From 55-13 sp964501275 (GTDB lineage Bacteria > Armatimonadota > Fimbriimonadia > Fimbriimonadales > Fimbriimonadaceae), in the NCBI GenBank assembly GCA_964501275.1, contig CAZCSP010000022.1:3569-67568 (forward strand): DNA of 64,000 bases, read 5' to 3'. Shown one piece after another: positions 33,541 to 42,202 of the stretch (its first letter is position 1; each line of letters starts with the position of its first letter). The notes beneath the pieces were generated by a model. The model saw only the letters and a list, made by a program, of their open reading frames with translations. It ran no database searches and was not told where the DNA came from. The position numbers and the translations under genes were made by a program.

Positions 33541-34857
33541 ATGGGAAAAGAGATTTCTAGACGTGATGTTTTGCGCGGCTCTGCGGCCGCGGTGGTTGGT
33601 CTTGCAGTGGGGCAGGCGAGCGCGGCAGGAGCTCCGCAGAAGAGCTCCATCAAGTCGAACCGCCTTCGATTTGGCATTATCGGGTGCGGCGGCAAGGGCT
33701 GGAGCGGGATGCAGGAAGCCGCCAACTTTGGCGACATCGTCGCCATCTGTGATACGGACGCCCGCGAGCGCTCCAAAGGAATGCTGGAGCATCCTCGGGC
33801 GAGCACCTTTACGGACTACCGCGAAATGCTGGAGTCGATGCGGGGAGACTTGGATGCCGTGGTGGTCAGCACCCCCGACCATCATCACGCCATCGCCTCC
33901 GCAATGGCGATGAAGCTGGGTCTGCACTGCTACTGCGAAAAGCCGCTGACCCGGACCATCTGGGAAGCCCGCCAACTGGCCCGCATCGCGAGGGAGAAAA
34001 AGGTCGCCACCCAAATGGGCAACCAGAGCACCTCCAGCACCAACCTCCGCAAGGCGGCAGCGCTTATCAAGGCGGGGACCTTTGGCGCGGTGAAGGAGAT
34101 CCACCTGTGGACTGACCGGGCGGCCGCCTATTGGCCTCAAGGGATTGAGCGCAAAGATCCCAAACCAACGCCCAAGCCAGTTGATTTTGAAGTTTGGCTT
34201 GGTCCGGCCAAGGATCGACCATTCGCCGACGGCTACCACCCGTTCGCCTGGCGCGGCTGGTGGGACTTTGGCACGGGCGCGCTCGGCGACATGGGCTGCC
34301 ACGTGATGAATATGTCCTTCATGGCCCTGGACCTGCGGGACCCAATTGCGGTCCAGGCGGAGACCAGCGGTCATAACAAGGACAGCTTCCCATCCTGGTC
34401 GATCGTCCACTATGAGTTCGGCCAGCGTGGCGGCCGCGCGCCTCTCAAGCTCCATTGGTACGATGGCGGCAAGAAGCCTGACCCAGCCCTGGCTCCGGGT
34501 AAGAACTATGGCGGCAATGGCCAAATCATCGTCTGCGAAAAGGGCACTATCTTCAGCCCGAACGAGTACGGGACGGACTTCCAACTGGTCGATGGCGGAG
34601 AGATGCCGCCTATCGAAGTGGAAGTCTCGCCAGGACACATGGCCGAGTTTGTCCGCGCCGCCCAAGGTGGCAAGCCAGCGGGCTCGAATATGGTGGACTA
34701 CGCGGGGCCTCTGACCGAAACCGTTCTCCTAGGCAACCTGGCGATCTGGGCCAACGGCCCAAGACTGGAGTGGGACGCCAGGCGGATGAAGGTGAAGGGC
34801 ACCGACGAGTTCGACGACCTGATCAAGCCCACCTACAAACCCGGCTGGAGCCTATAG
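33541..34857 (+). CDS. Tat-exported Gfo/Idh/MocA-family oxidoreductase
   Basis: The 438-aa protein has a twin-arginine leader (MGKEISRRDVLRGSAAAVVGLAVG), a Rossmann domain (RFGIIGCGGKGWSGMQEA) and the EKPLTRT motif near residue 140. GWWDFGTGALGDMGCHVMNM belongs to the substrate domain. It works in the periplasm with a tightly bound cofactor, probably on sugars; the family is abundant in carbohydrate-degrading bacteria. I chose the ATG that starts the Tat leader, with GCGAGG upstream. Confidence 0.9.
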   Translation: MGKEISRRDVLRGSAAAVVGLAVGQASAAGAPQKSSIKSNRLRFGIIGCGGKGWSGMQEAANFGDIVAICDTDARERSKGMLEHPRASTFTDYREMLESMRGDLDAVVVSTPDHHHAIASAMAMKLGLHCYCEKPLTRTIWEARQLARIAREKKVATQMGNQSTSSTNLRKAAALIKAGTFGAVKEIHLWTDRAAAYWPQGIERKDPKPTPKPVDFEVWLGPAKDRPFADGYHPFAWRGWWDFGTGALGDMGCHVMNMSFMALDLRDPIAVQAETSGHNKDSFPSWSIVHYEFGQRGGRAPLKLHWYDGGKKPDPALAPGKNYGGNGQIIVCEKGTIFSPNEYGTDFQLVDGGEMPPIEVEVSPGHMAEFVRAAQGGKPAGSNMVDYAGPLTETVLLGNLAIWANGPRLEWDARRMKVKGTDEFDDLIKPTYKPGWSL

Positions 34858-34864
34858 AAATGTC

Positions 34865-34899
34865 ACCAGGACCGCACGCATCCTGCGTGCGGTCCTGGT
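34865..34899. terminator. Perfect 16-bp hairpin between convergent genes
   Basis: ACCAGGACCGCACGCA, loop TCC and its exact complement lie between the oxidoreductase and aldehyde dehydrogenase stops. It resembles the hairpin after the gene at 9764-10234: long perfect stem, 3-nt loop, no U-tract. Confidence 0.7.
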
Positions 34900-34906
34900 C
34901 GGTGGC

Positions 34907-36316
34907 TTAGGGGTTGATCTGTACCGTCTTGATCTGGGTGTAGAACTCCTTGGCGACTTCGCCTTGCTCCCGTGTACCAGAGCTGGAGCCTTTGTAGCCT
35001 CCGAACGGAGCGTGGGGATCGACACCGGTCGTATCGGCATTGACCCTCACCATGCCCGCCTGAATCTGGTCGATGTACTTCAGAGCCGCGCTGAGGTCGC
35101 GGGTGCAGAGGGAGGCGGAGAGGCCGAATCGAGTGTTATTGGCAATTTGGATGGCCTGGTCGAAAGAGTCGGCCTCCAAGAGAGTGAGCACCGGGCCGAA
35201 GAGTTCGTTTTGGGCCAAGTCGTGGTTCTCGTCGATCCCGCCCACCACCATCGGCGCGACAAAGAACCCCTCATTAAGCGTCGCGCCCTCATAGATTCTC
35301 TCGCCGCCGTTCAAAGAGCTGGCGATGCGGGTCTGGGACTCCCTAGAGATGACCGGACCGATGGCGGTGGCGGCCTCCAATGGCGAACCAACGGGCAGGG
35401 CGTCGATGGCCTTTTTCAGTTCGTCCACAAACGCGCCTTTCACTTTGGAATCCACGATCACCCGGCTGGTGGCGGTACATTTCTGCCCGGCAAACCGCAT
35501 CGCGCCCCCTGCCACCAGGTTGGCGGCTTGGCCGAGGTCGGCGTCGGCGAGGATGATGGCGACATTTTTGCCCCCCATCTCGGTCTGGAACTTCTTGTTG
35601 ATCTGGGCACAGGCCACCGAGATCGCGCTTCCGGTTCGATCCGAGCCGGTGAAGCTGATCGCCTTCACCATCGGATGCTCGACCAGCGCCTTCCCTGCCG
35701 AACCCGCCCCTTGAACCACCTGGAACTGGGCCCCGACTCCGGCCTCCAAAGCCGTCTCCGCCAAAAGCTGAGCGCACCAGGGGCTGTGTTCGGATGGCTT
35801 CAGAATGACCGCGTTGCCCACTGCCAAGGCTGGGGCTGCCTTCCACAGGGGAATCGCGAGGGGGAAATTCCAGGGGGTGATGAGACCCACTACGCCGAGC
35901 GGCTCTTGCAGTGAGTACTGCAACGCTCCCGGAGTCAGGCTGGGGATTACCTCACCCACCGGACGGATGGCTTCCCCAGCGTAGTAGCGCAGTATCGCCA
36001 CGCAACGCTGGACTTCACCCCGAGCCTCACCGATCGGCTTGCCGACTTCGGTCGCAACGGCCTGAGCCAACTCCTCCTGCCGAGCCGCGATCTTATCGCC
36101 CCAAGCGTGGAGCAAAGCGGATCGGGCAGGGCCAGTCTCCTTCCGCCAAGCCCCCTGCGCCTCGCCCGCCTTCTGCGCTGCTAAATCGACCTGGACCCTG
36201 GTTCCCTGATAAGCTTGCCCTAAAACTTGGGAAGGCTGGGCCGGATTGATGGAGTTCAGAAGACCATCGCCTCCCGTTGTGAATTCGCCGCCGATGAAGT
36301 GCTTGAGTTCGAGCAT
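34907..36316 (-). CDS. NAD(P)-dependent aldehyde dehydrogenase
   Basis: The 469-aa protein shows the ALDH core: PWNFPLAIPLWKAAPAL with Asn150, ILKPSEHSP with Lys173, TEMGGKN with general base Glu246, and FAGQKCTATSR with nucleophile Cys280. The length is normal. The sequence resembles alpha-ketoglutaric-semialdehyde and related dehydrogenases, but the substrate cannot be fixed. Its position beside sugar oxidoreductases fits oxidation of a sugar-derived aldehyde to the acid. No clear ribosome site precedes the ATG. Confidence 0.9.
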   Translation of the reverse strand: MLELKHFIGGEFTTGGDGLLNSINPAQPSQVLGQAYQGTRVQVDLAAQKAGEAQGAWRKETGPARSALLHAWGDKIAARQEELAQAVATEVGKPIGEARGEVQRCVAILRYYAGEAIRPVGEVIPSLTPGALQYSLQEPLGVVGLITPWNFPLAIPLWKAAPALAVGNAVILKPSEHSPWCAQLLAETALEAGVGAQFQVVQGAGSAGKALVEHPMVKAISFTGSDRTGSAISVACAQINKKFQTEMGGKNVAIILADADLGQAANLVAGGAMRFAGQKCTATSRVIVDSKVKGAFVDELKKAIDALPVGSPLEAATAIGPVISRESQTRIASSLNGGERIYEGATLNEGFFVAPMVVGGIDENHDLAQNELFGPVLTLLEADSFDQAIQIANNTRFGLSASLCTRDLSAALKYIDQIQAGMVRVNADTTGVDPHAPFGGYKGSSSGTREQGEVAKEFYTQIKTVQINP

Positions 36317-36344
36317 GGGTGGCTATTAGTTTGACATTAAATGG

Positions 36345-36525
36345 TTGGAGACGGCGTTTGGCGTTTCGGCATTGCGGCGCTCGGGGGTCTGGTACAGAAG
36401 ATCTCCAAAGCCCGACGCCTCCGCTTCCAACCACCAAGGCACAAAGGCACAAAGCTCGGCGGTTGAACCTTTGCGCCCCTTTGCGTCTTCGCGACTTTGC
36501 GTGTAAGAGTGCTTTGAAACCCTGC
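36345..36525. repeat. Family A words plus 'CTTTGCG' repeat
   Basis: The gap before the next gene holds GGCGTTTCGGCATTGCGG (family A), then ACCAAGGCACAAAGGCACAAAG and, inverted, CTTTGCGCCCCTTTGCGTC followed by GCGACTTTGCGTG. Word repeats of this second kind are common between genes in several phyla, from memory. Confidence 0.65.
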
Positions 36526-36592
36526 GAGGCCCCCCAAGAATCCAGCAATTCACAGAACCGATTTCGATTCTCGCGCCACTAATGCTGTAAGC

Positions 36593-37069
36593 ATGGCGAG
36601 ATCGATCATTGGGACGATTGGATTTTTGAGTCTGGCGGCGCTGGTTGGTTTTGTGGGCCAGAAGGCGCCGGCGTTTGTGGACTTGCCCAAGGATGAGGTC
36701 TGGGAAGTGGACTACCGAAGCTCGGGCTGCTTCTCGTCGAGTCGGTACGTCTTCAGCTTCCGACGGGGCCAGCCTCTGGAAGCCGAGGTCTTTCACTTCA
36801 AGTTCAACCAGAAAACCAACGAGGATGAGAAGATCAGCCTTGGCAAGCTTCGCCTGACCCACTCCGAAGCCTCCGGCCTGGACAACCTGTTTCGGTTCTA
36901 TCGAAACAAACCCGTTGGCGGCTGCACGACTTTGGATGTGGTTGACCTCGTTCGTTTTCGGGCTGGCAAGGAAGTCTCGCGTGAGCAATTTCAGGATCGA
37001 ACTTGCTCCTACGAGCGAGAGGACTTCACTCGGCTGGATACGCTTGCGGCGCGGCTGGACAAGTCATAA
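36593..37069 (+). CDS. Secreted hypothetical protein
   Basis: The 158-aa protein has a leader (MARSIIGTIGFLSLAALVGFVGQKAPA) and a beta-rich body (WEVDYRSSGCFSSSRYVFSFRRG, HFKFNQKTNEDEKISLGKLRL). Cys46 and two later cysteines (GGCTTLD, DRTCSYE) could form a disulfide outside the membrane. I recognise no family. It is followed after 62 bp by a secreted metalloprotease on the same strand. Confidence 0.6.
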   Translation: MARSIIGTIGFLSLAALVGFVGQKAPAFVDLPKDEVWEVDYRSSGCFSSSRYVFSFRRGQPLEAEVFHFKFNQKTNEDEKISLGKLRLTHSEASGLDNLFRFYRNKPVGGCTTLDVVDLVRFRAGKEVSREQFQDRTCSYEREDFTRLDTLAARLDKS

Positions 37070-37131
37070 ACAAAACCCTCCGCTCCAAACCTGTTGGAAT
37101 AAATGGCCTCCGACTTCCGTCTTGACCTGTA

Positions 37132-38427
37132 ATGCTTCTTGCTCTCTTTGCACTTTCCGCCGCTCCCATCACGATCGACAACATCTCCGACGGCACCGAA
37201 CTTCGCTACCCTTTGGCCATGCTGAGGGGGACGGCGGAGGGAGCCAGTGTGAAGGCGAATGACGTTAGCTTTCCGGTCGTGGAAGGCAAATACATCGCCT
37301 TGGTGGAGTTGAAACCAGGGCAGAACTCGGTGACGGTGGATGGGCAAGGGGGCGCGAGGCGGATTCGCCTTTCCTTCAAACCGCCCACCAACGACCACAA
37401 AGTCGTGCCGATCTGGCTGATCAGCAAGGATGGAACCGGGCGGCACTACACCACCTATCCCAACCGCCCACAGCAGTCCAAGGAGAAGTTCGACCTGATG
37501 CTGAAGCTCATGCAGTGCTTCACCGCCGAGGCGATGAACGAGCAGGGCTATGGGCGGAAGACCTTTGCGCTGGACTTCGACGAGAAGGGGATGGCGAAGA
37601 TTCGGGATGTGCGGCTGGAGAAGACGACCACCGAACTCCATGCCATGTCGGCCAACGACACCTGGTTCTACATCTACAACCAACTCAAATCGGTGACGCC
37701 TGAGGCGACTTCGAAGTGGGTGGCTTTGCTCTCCACGACCGACTACGATCCCAAGACGAAAAAGGCCTCCTCCCACTTCGCGCTGGGCGGCGGAGCGTTG
37801 GCGGCGTTTGGGACCGGGAGCATGGACTTTTGGCCCTCGTCCCTCGCCGAACTGGTCCCTGCGTTCTCCGACGCGGCCAGGGTCGATCCGGCGGTTCGGT
37901 TTGAGGACAGCGGCAATCGAGGCACGGCTTGGGCAAATGTGGCGACGGCCTATGGCGCAACCCTCCACGAATTGGGCCACACCCTCGGCCTACCCCACAC
38001 CGCCGACCGCTTCTGCATCATGTCGCGCGGGTTCGACCATTTCAATCGCCGGTTCATGCTCACCGAGCCGAACCGGACATTCGCCCCCAACGAGATCGCC
38101 TATTGGGACCCTCAGTTTGCGGCGCGTCTAAATTGGAGCCGGTGGCTACAGGCCGACAAGCGCGAGGTTGAGCGTGGCGGCGGCCCGACGGTAAAGATCG
38201 AGGGGACCGAAGTCTGGTTCAGAGCGCCTCGAGGCGTTCGCGTGATCTCGGCGGAAAGCGACGACCGCCCCGCCGTCTGGCGGTCCTACTCCCAGGCCGA
38301 TCCTCCCAAGAGCGCGATGTGGCCCCTGGAATGGGTGCGGAACCGGGTTGGCGGTTCCGGGACCTATCGCCTGACCATCGTGGACAACGACGGAAACCAG
38401 ACCACCATCGAAGACAAGCGATCCTAG
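37132..38427 (+). CDS. Secreted zinc metalloprotease (PF12044-like)
   Basis: The 431-aa protein has a short leader (MLLALFALSAA), an N-terminal Ig-like region (about 15-90) and a zincin centre HELGHTLGLPH: His279, Glu280, His283 and His289. IMSRGFDHFNRRFMLTEPN follows, recalling the family PF12044 best known from fungi (Metallopep), where this block follows the zinc site. The protein would act outside the inner membrane. All zinc ligands are present. The target is unknown. Confidence 0.8.
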   Translation: MLLALFALSAAPITIDNISDGTELRYPLAMLRGTAEGASVKANDVSFPVVEGKYIALVELKPGQNSVTVDGQGGARRIRLSFKPPTNDHKVVPIWLISKDGTGRHYTTYPNRPQQSKEKFDLMLKLMQCFTAEAMNEQGYGRKTFALDFDEKGMAKIRDVRLEKTTTELHAMSANDTWFYIYNQLKSVTPEATSKWVALLSTTDYDPKTKKASSHFALGGGALAAFGTGSMDFWPSSLAELVPAFSDAARVDPAVRFEDSGNRGTAWANVATAYGATLHELGHTLGLPHTADRFCIMSRGFDHFNRRFMLTEPNRTFAPNEIAYWDPQFAARLNWSRWLQADKREVERGGGPTVKIEGTEVWFRAPRGVRVISAESDDRPAVWRSYSQADPPKSAMWPLEWVRNRVGGSGTYRLTIVDNDGNQTTIEDKRS

Positions 38428-38461
38428 ACCTGCAAGATTTACTGGAAATCGCGTTTATGTT

Positions 38462-38489
38462 TTGAGAGTATTAAAAACGCTCTTATACT
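38462..38489 (+). promoter_or_regulatory. Sigma-70-like promoter of PEP-CTERM gene 2
   Basis: TTGAGA (38462-38467), a 16-bp A+T-rich spacer and TATACT (38484-38489) lie 15 bp before the ATG of the PEP-CTERM gene. Confidence 0.5.
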
Positions 38490-38504
38490 TACCCGAGTAA
38501 TCGC

Positions 38505-39278
38505 ATGAGACTCTTATCTACTTGGATCATTATTGCCTCTTGCCCATTCGCTTTCGGCGCTCCGACAGCCTATGTTCTCAACGGGAACGCCTCTATCGAA
38601 ACGGTGGATGTGGCCATCAACGCCGACTCGCCATTTGGAAACGCTCCCTTTTTCTCCGACAGCCTGGCAATCTCCCCAACCGGAGATTTGTACAGCGCCG
38701 ATCCCGGCGGTGTCATTTGGAATCTATCCGGGCCATTCCCAGCCGGGCCAACCCAGATGACCCAGATTGGCGACCTGGACTGGGCGAATAGTGGGCTTTG
38801 GGGCTACTCCAACGCCTCCAGCGTGCTGTTCTTCTTCGATTTGCTCAACAGCGCCGTTACCTACACCCAGACTATCTCTATCCCCAATAGCGCGGTGGTG
38901 ACCGGGGTGGCTCACCAGGCTTCCACGGGCGACATCTATCTGAGTGCCAACACGGGCCTCAACACAGACTTCCTGTATCACGTAACCGCCTTCAGTTCCA
39001 CCGCCACGCTGGTGGGATCGATGAGCCATTCGGACAGCTTCAGCTATATCAGCGACATCGACTTCGACGCCTCCGGCAACCTCCACGCCATGACTTGGTT
39101 CCATCGGCACTTCTACACGGTGTCGCTGTTAGACGCCTCGACCACCTTTGTCAGCGCCGGGCCGCATCGCGACGCCACCGGGATGGCCCTCGATCCCGTT
39201 CCCGAACCAGCGACGCTTTTAGGCCTGGCCATCGGCTTGGCTGCGTTGAAACGCCGCCTTTTGAGGACGGGACGATAG
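38505..39278 (+). CDS. Secreted PEP-CTERM protein 2
   Basis: The 257-aa protein has a signal peptide (MRLLSTWIIIASCPFAFG) and ends VPEPATLLGLAIGLAALKRRLLRTGR, a standard PEP-CTERM sorting tail. The body looks like a beta-propeller (SLAISPTGDLYSADPGG, ISDIDFDASGNLHAMTWF, GVAHQASTGDIYLSA). It would be exported and processed by an exosortase. It is followed by a family B repeat. Confidence 0.9.
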   Translation: MRLLSTWIIIASCPFAFGAPTAYVLNGNASIETVDVAINADSPFGNAPFFSDSLAISPTGDLYSADPGGVIWNLSGPFPAGPTQMTQIGDLDWANSGLWGYSNASSVLFFFDLLNSAVTYTQTISIPNSAVVTGVAHQASTGDIYLSANTGLNTDFLYHVTAFSSTATLVGSMSHSDSFSYISDIDFDASGNLHAMTWFHRHFYTVSLLDASTTFVSAGPHRDATGMALDPVPEPATLLGLAIGLAALKRRLLRTGR

Positions 39279-39299
39279 GCGGCCTTGCCCGGAGCATGA

Positions 39300-39412
39300 T
39301 GATTCGCTCAGGCGTTCGGCAATCCTTCGCTGGTTTTTCTCCGGCCATTTGAAAGAACCACCGAAGGGATGCGGCCGGTCTCGCTGGCTAACCTGCACAC
39401 GACTTGAACCTG
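39300..39412. repeat. Dispersed palindromic repeat family B, copy 4
   Basis: CCTTCGCTGGTTTTTCTCC and AAAGAACCACCGAAGGGATGCGG form inverted arms, followed by ACACGACTTGAACCTG, as in the other copies. It abuts two decayed gene ends. Confidence 0.7.
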
Positions 39413-39508
39413 TCAAGAGTAGCTCAGGCGCACGCCACACCAGGGGCAGAAGCGGATGGCGACGTAGGACGTACCACCGTCGTGGACGATCAGGCCGTAT
39501 TCCTTGGA
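39413..39508 (-). pseudogene. C-terminal remnant of a CPWCG-type small protein
   Basis: The minus-strand frame reads SKEYGLIVHDGGTSYVAIR then FCPWCGVRLSYS and a stop. Small phage and bacterial proteins ending ...GxSY...I.FCPWCGxKLP are familiar, so this is the tail of such a gene; its 5' end is missing. The break falls at about 39508, where a plus-strand gene tail begins. Confidence 0.65.
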
Positions 39509-39921
39509 GGCTGGTAGGTACGCCGCTTTACGACGCCATTGGAGCGGCCCTCTCCCAGGCCGCCCGGCGATCACGGGAGCATCGAGATTGGCTGAAGCTC
39601 TTCGTCATCGTCACGGACGGCCAGGAGAACTCGAGCGTCCGGGTCACGGACGCCGAAGTCGCCCGCCTGATCCGGAAGCAGGAGTCGGAGGGCTGGCGGT
39701 TCATCTTCCTTGGCGCCAACCAGGACGCGATCCTGGAGGCAGGACGGATCGGGATCGACGCCGGCCGGTCGCTCACCTACGGGGTAAGCGTCCACGAAGT
39801 TCGCTCAGCGCACAAGGCAAGCTCCGATCTCGTCCGGGCGATGAAGACGGGCGCACGGGAAACGTTTACCGTGGAGGAGCGCACCAAAGCCTATCAGGGC
39901 GAGGAGTCGTTGCCGCTATAG
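39509..39921 (+). pseudogene. 5'-truncated von Willebrand factor A domain gene
   Basis: The plus-strand frame from GTPLYDAIGAAL through KLFVIVTDGQENSSVRVTDAEVARLI and WRFIFLGANQDAILEAG to EESLPL matches the second half of a VWA-domain protein of the kind found in phages and plasmids. The first half, with the DxSxS metal site, is absent: upstream codons come from an unrelated gene remnant and a repeat. An upstream frame extension is low-complexity and not homologous. Confidence 0.7.
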
Positions 39922-40044
39922 GGGAAGAAACAGCCTCCACGCTTCGTTCTTCGGCGCTACTGTAGCCTACCTCCAGGTCCAGGCTACTCTTCACCAAGGA
40001 ATGGACGGTTCATGAACACCTGGCTACAATTCATCTAGGCTAGA

Positions 40045-40461
40045 TCAAGTCAAAACCGCGCTGTCTCGGTTCAGCCTATATAGCACTTCAATGCAACTAA
40101 CCAGCAAACCTACTGAAAGCAAAGAGCTAATAGCTGGTGACATCGTTAGAACAGGACCAAAACACTGGCACGGAACGGTGATCCCGTAATACATCCGCCA
40201 AAATGAATAACCCAAGAAAAGGGCGGAAAGCAGGCTCGCCACCCATGCCCCAACAAACGATACCTTGGGAAGCAAGATGAGTATCGCCGCAAAAAACTCC
40301 AAAACAATGACGATCACGGCAACTGTCGGCACCCAATTAAGTGGAATCAAACCAGATGCATGGACACTCAAGCGCAACTGATGGATATCTCCCATTTTTA
40401 GTAGCGCTGCAGCCCCAAAGACCAAGCTGATCACTAACTTACAAATGAGGTTTACGCTCAT
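40045..40461 (-). CDS. MauE/DoxX-like redox membrane protein
   Basis: The 138-aa protein has four helices and the MauE hallmark CQCFGPV (Cys98, Cys100) after YYGITVP. MauE helps form disulfides in the small subunit of methylamine dehydrogenase; relatives serve other oxidative folding systems. It is third in an operon behind a cysteine-rich secreted peptide, the likely client. The ATG lies 23 bp inside the upstream gene with GAGG five bases before it. Base composition is more A+T-rich than the surroundings. Confidence 0.8.
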   Translation of the reverse strand: MSVNLICKLVISLVFGAAALLKMGDIHQLRLSVHASGLIPLNWVPTVAVIVIVLEFFAAILILLPKVSFVGAWVASLLSALFLGYSFWRMYYGITVPCQCFGPVLTMSPAISSLLSVGLLVSCIEVLYRLNRDSAVLT

Positions 40462-41434
40462 CAGAACCTCGGGCAATTTTTGATCGAATACGCAAGCCAA
40501 ACCCCACCATCAACAAAGAAAAACCAGTCAATAGTGCCATACCATAAGGGCTTCCACCGATCGGCGGGCCACCACGAGAATCATGGGCGACTGTATTGCC
40601 AATTCTATTCTTTCCCTTTGTATCTACAGTATATATTTCCTTGGAGATACTGTCAGTAACCACACTGCCAGCTTCCTCTACTTGGAATAGTTTTTCTGAC
40701 ACAGACTCATTCGAATAACTTGCAACCGTTGTAATGGTGCTAATCGTTGGAAGCGTTGAACCCTCAAAGAAAACGGTCATTTTTCCAGAAAGTGGATAAT
40801 CTATGCCGTCAACTTTTCCAAACTTCTCAACCACCTGAGTTTGCGCAAAATTCTTGTCGCCATAAATCTCCTGCCTTTTGACAAGATAACCATTTTCCGG
40901 GGATAGCCAAAAACGTATTCGTTGCTGCGCTTGATACGGCCCATCGAAGCAAATCCCCTCCGAGTCGCTACTGACAAGATTGTACTTTTTGCTAGCCAGT
41001 GCATCGGGCAAAAGCAGATCGTGAATCTTATAACAACCCGAGAATATATCCGTAACGCGTACTGCTATTGGTGCCTTGGACACTTGACGCTCTATGGTGC
41101 CGTCCTTCTGTTTAGTTTCTAGCAAGCTAATGGAGTTTTCACCATCAAAGATTGAGGTGCTGTAGCTTAAAGACTCTTTAGCGTTTACCTTGCGAGCCAT
41201 CTCCTTTCTATACGTTTTTGAACCCGAAACGGCCCAATCAATCTGAACTTCATAGTTAGTAGTCTCCCCTTGATTACGCTCGACCGTCTTTTCGATAAAT
41301 GTTGCCCTTGCCATAGACGCCTTGCTCTTCATCCAAGATGTCTTGGCGATGATATCGTCAACAGTCAGGTTGCTCTGCCCGAGGACAGAGCAACCAAGCA
41401 ATACAAAAGCAACTATTGCAAAGGGTCGCAACAT
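40439..41434 (-). CDS. Exported LolA-like protein with C-terminal helix
   Basis: The 331-aa protein has a signal peptide (MLRPFAIVAFVLLGCSVLGQ), a body with DDIIAKTSWMKSKASMARATFIEK and long antiparallel strands (RFWLSPENGYLVKRQEIYGD) like LolA/LppX-type lipid-binding folds, and a C-terminal membrane helix (YGMALLTGFSLLMVGFGLRIRSK). It would stand on the outer face of the inner membrane. Its ATG overlaps the TAA of the peptide gene (TAATG) and its end overlaps the MauE-like gene. Function is unknown; assignment to the fold is tentative. Confidence 0.65.
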   Translation of the reverse strand: MLRPFAIVAFVLLGCSVLGQSNLTVDDIIAKTSWMKSKASMARATFIEKTVERNQGETTNYEVQIDWAVSGSKTYRKEMARKVNAKESLSYSTSIFDGENSISLLETKQKDGTIERQVSKAPIAVRVTDIFSGCYKIHDLLLPDALASKKYNLVSSDSEGICFDGPYQAQQRIRFWLSPENGYLVKRQEIYGDKNFAQTQVVEKFGKVDGIDYPLSGKMTVFFEGSTLPTISTITTVASYSNESVSEKLFQVEEAGSVVTDSISKEIYTVDTKGKNRIGNTVAHDSRGGPPIGGSPYGMALLTGFSLLMVGFGLRIRSKIARGSDERKPHL

Positions 41435-41799
41435 TATTTACACGTGTCCTTGAGATCATCGTGTCTCGGTGCGATCACATGGTCAGCATCACAAGGGTCA
41501 GATTGGTTTTTCCACCACCATGGATGACACTGCTTGGCAGGCTTGTTGTTGTTGCACCCATAGGTGCCCCAGTCGCAAATATAAATGGAATGCGATTCGT
41601 AGTATTTGGTCGCCAGTGGAAAGTCTCCGCACCACGGGTCCTCATTGCAGTGAATGTTGCAACCCCACGGAACAGGCTCAACTCCATTTGGCTCATTCGT
41701 GTCGGCATGAGCTGGACTGTAAGCCAGGCCCAGCAAACCAATGGCGGAAACCACTGTGCCCAAAAGACTTATGGCTCCGTAACGGATATTTTTCAACAT
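41434..41799 (-). CDS. Cys- and Trp-rich secreted peptide
   Basis: The 121-aa precursor has a signal peptide ending AHA at residue 32, leaving about 89 mature residues with eight cysteines (47, 51, 57, 75, 82, 91, 103, 120) and six tryptophans (45, 56, 77, 94-96, the last three as PWWWK). Disulfides are expected. It heads an operon with a LolA-like and a MauE-like protein, both translationally coupled. The layout recalls the methylamine dehydrogenase small subunit, which needs MauE, but sequence similarity is not evident. AGAAGG precedes the ATG. Confidence 0.7.
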   Translation of the reverse strand: MLKNIRYGAISLLGTVVSAIGLLGLAYSPAHADTNEPNGVEPVPWGCNIHCNEDPWCGDFPLATKYYESHSIYICDWGTYGCNNNKPAKQCHPWWWKNQSDPCDADHVIAPRHDDLKDTCK

Positions 41800-42200
41800 C
41801 GCTCAACCTTCTCGTTGAAAGTAAGTGTACCAATAAGATTACTCGCTACTTGAGAGAGTTGATAGGACCCTAGCCCATGAAAGAATCCTAATGCAACATG
41901 GTGGGTCTAAAGTCCCAAAAGTCTGTTGGCGATCAAAGACTGGTTTCAACTGTTGATGATGTTTGCCGCCTATGAACAGCTCTGCACATACAGTTCACCG
42001 CAATGCGGTGAGCAAGTTGCAAAGCCTAAAGCTGAACCGCCAGATTTGGGGTCGCCGAGGTGTTGCGAGCGTAAGGACGTGATCCGTAGCCTGGGTGATT
42101 GAGGGCTTGTCAGAGGCAACCTGGTTTTCGATAGGCTCATCCCCTTCGGTGGACTTGTTGAACTCTAAAGAATGTGCGATCCGACGGTGGTTGGTTATCA
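41800..42200. other. Non-coding stretch, 400 bp
   Basis: Upstream of the peptide operon the sequence is A+T-rich to about 41990, then holds repeat-like text (CAATGCGGTGAGCAAGTTGC, CGTAGCCTGGGTGATTGAGG). A 75-aa minus-strand frame here has no recognisable motif. No gene is supported. Confidence 0.45.
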
Positions 42201-42202
42201 TT

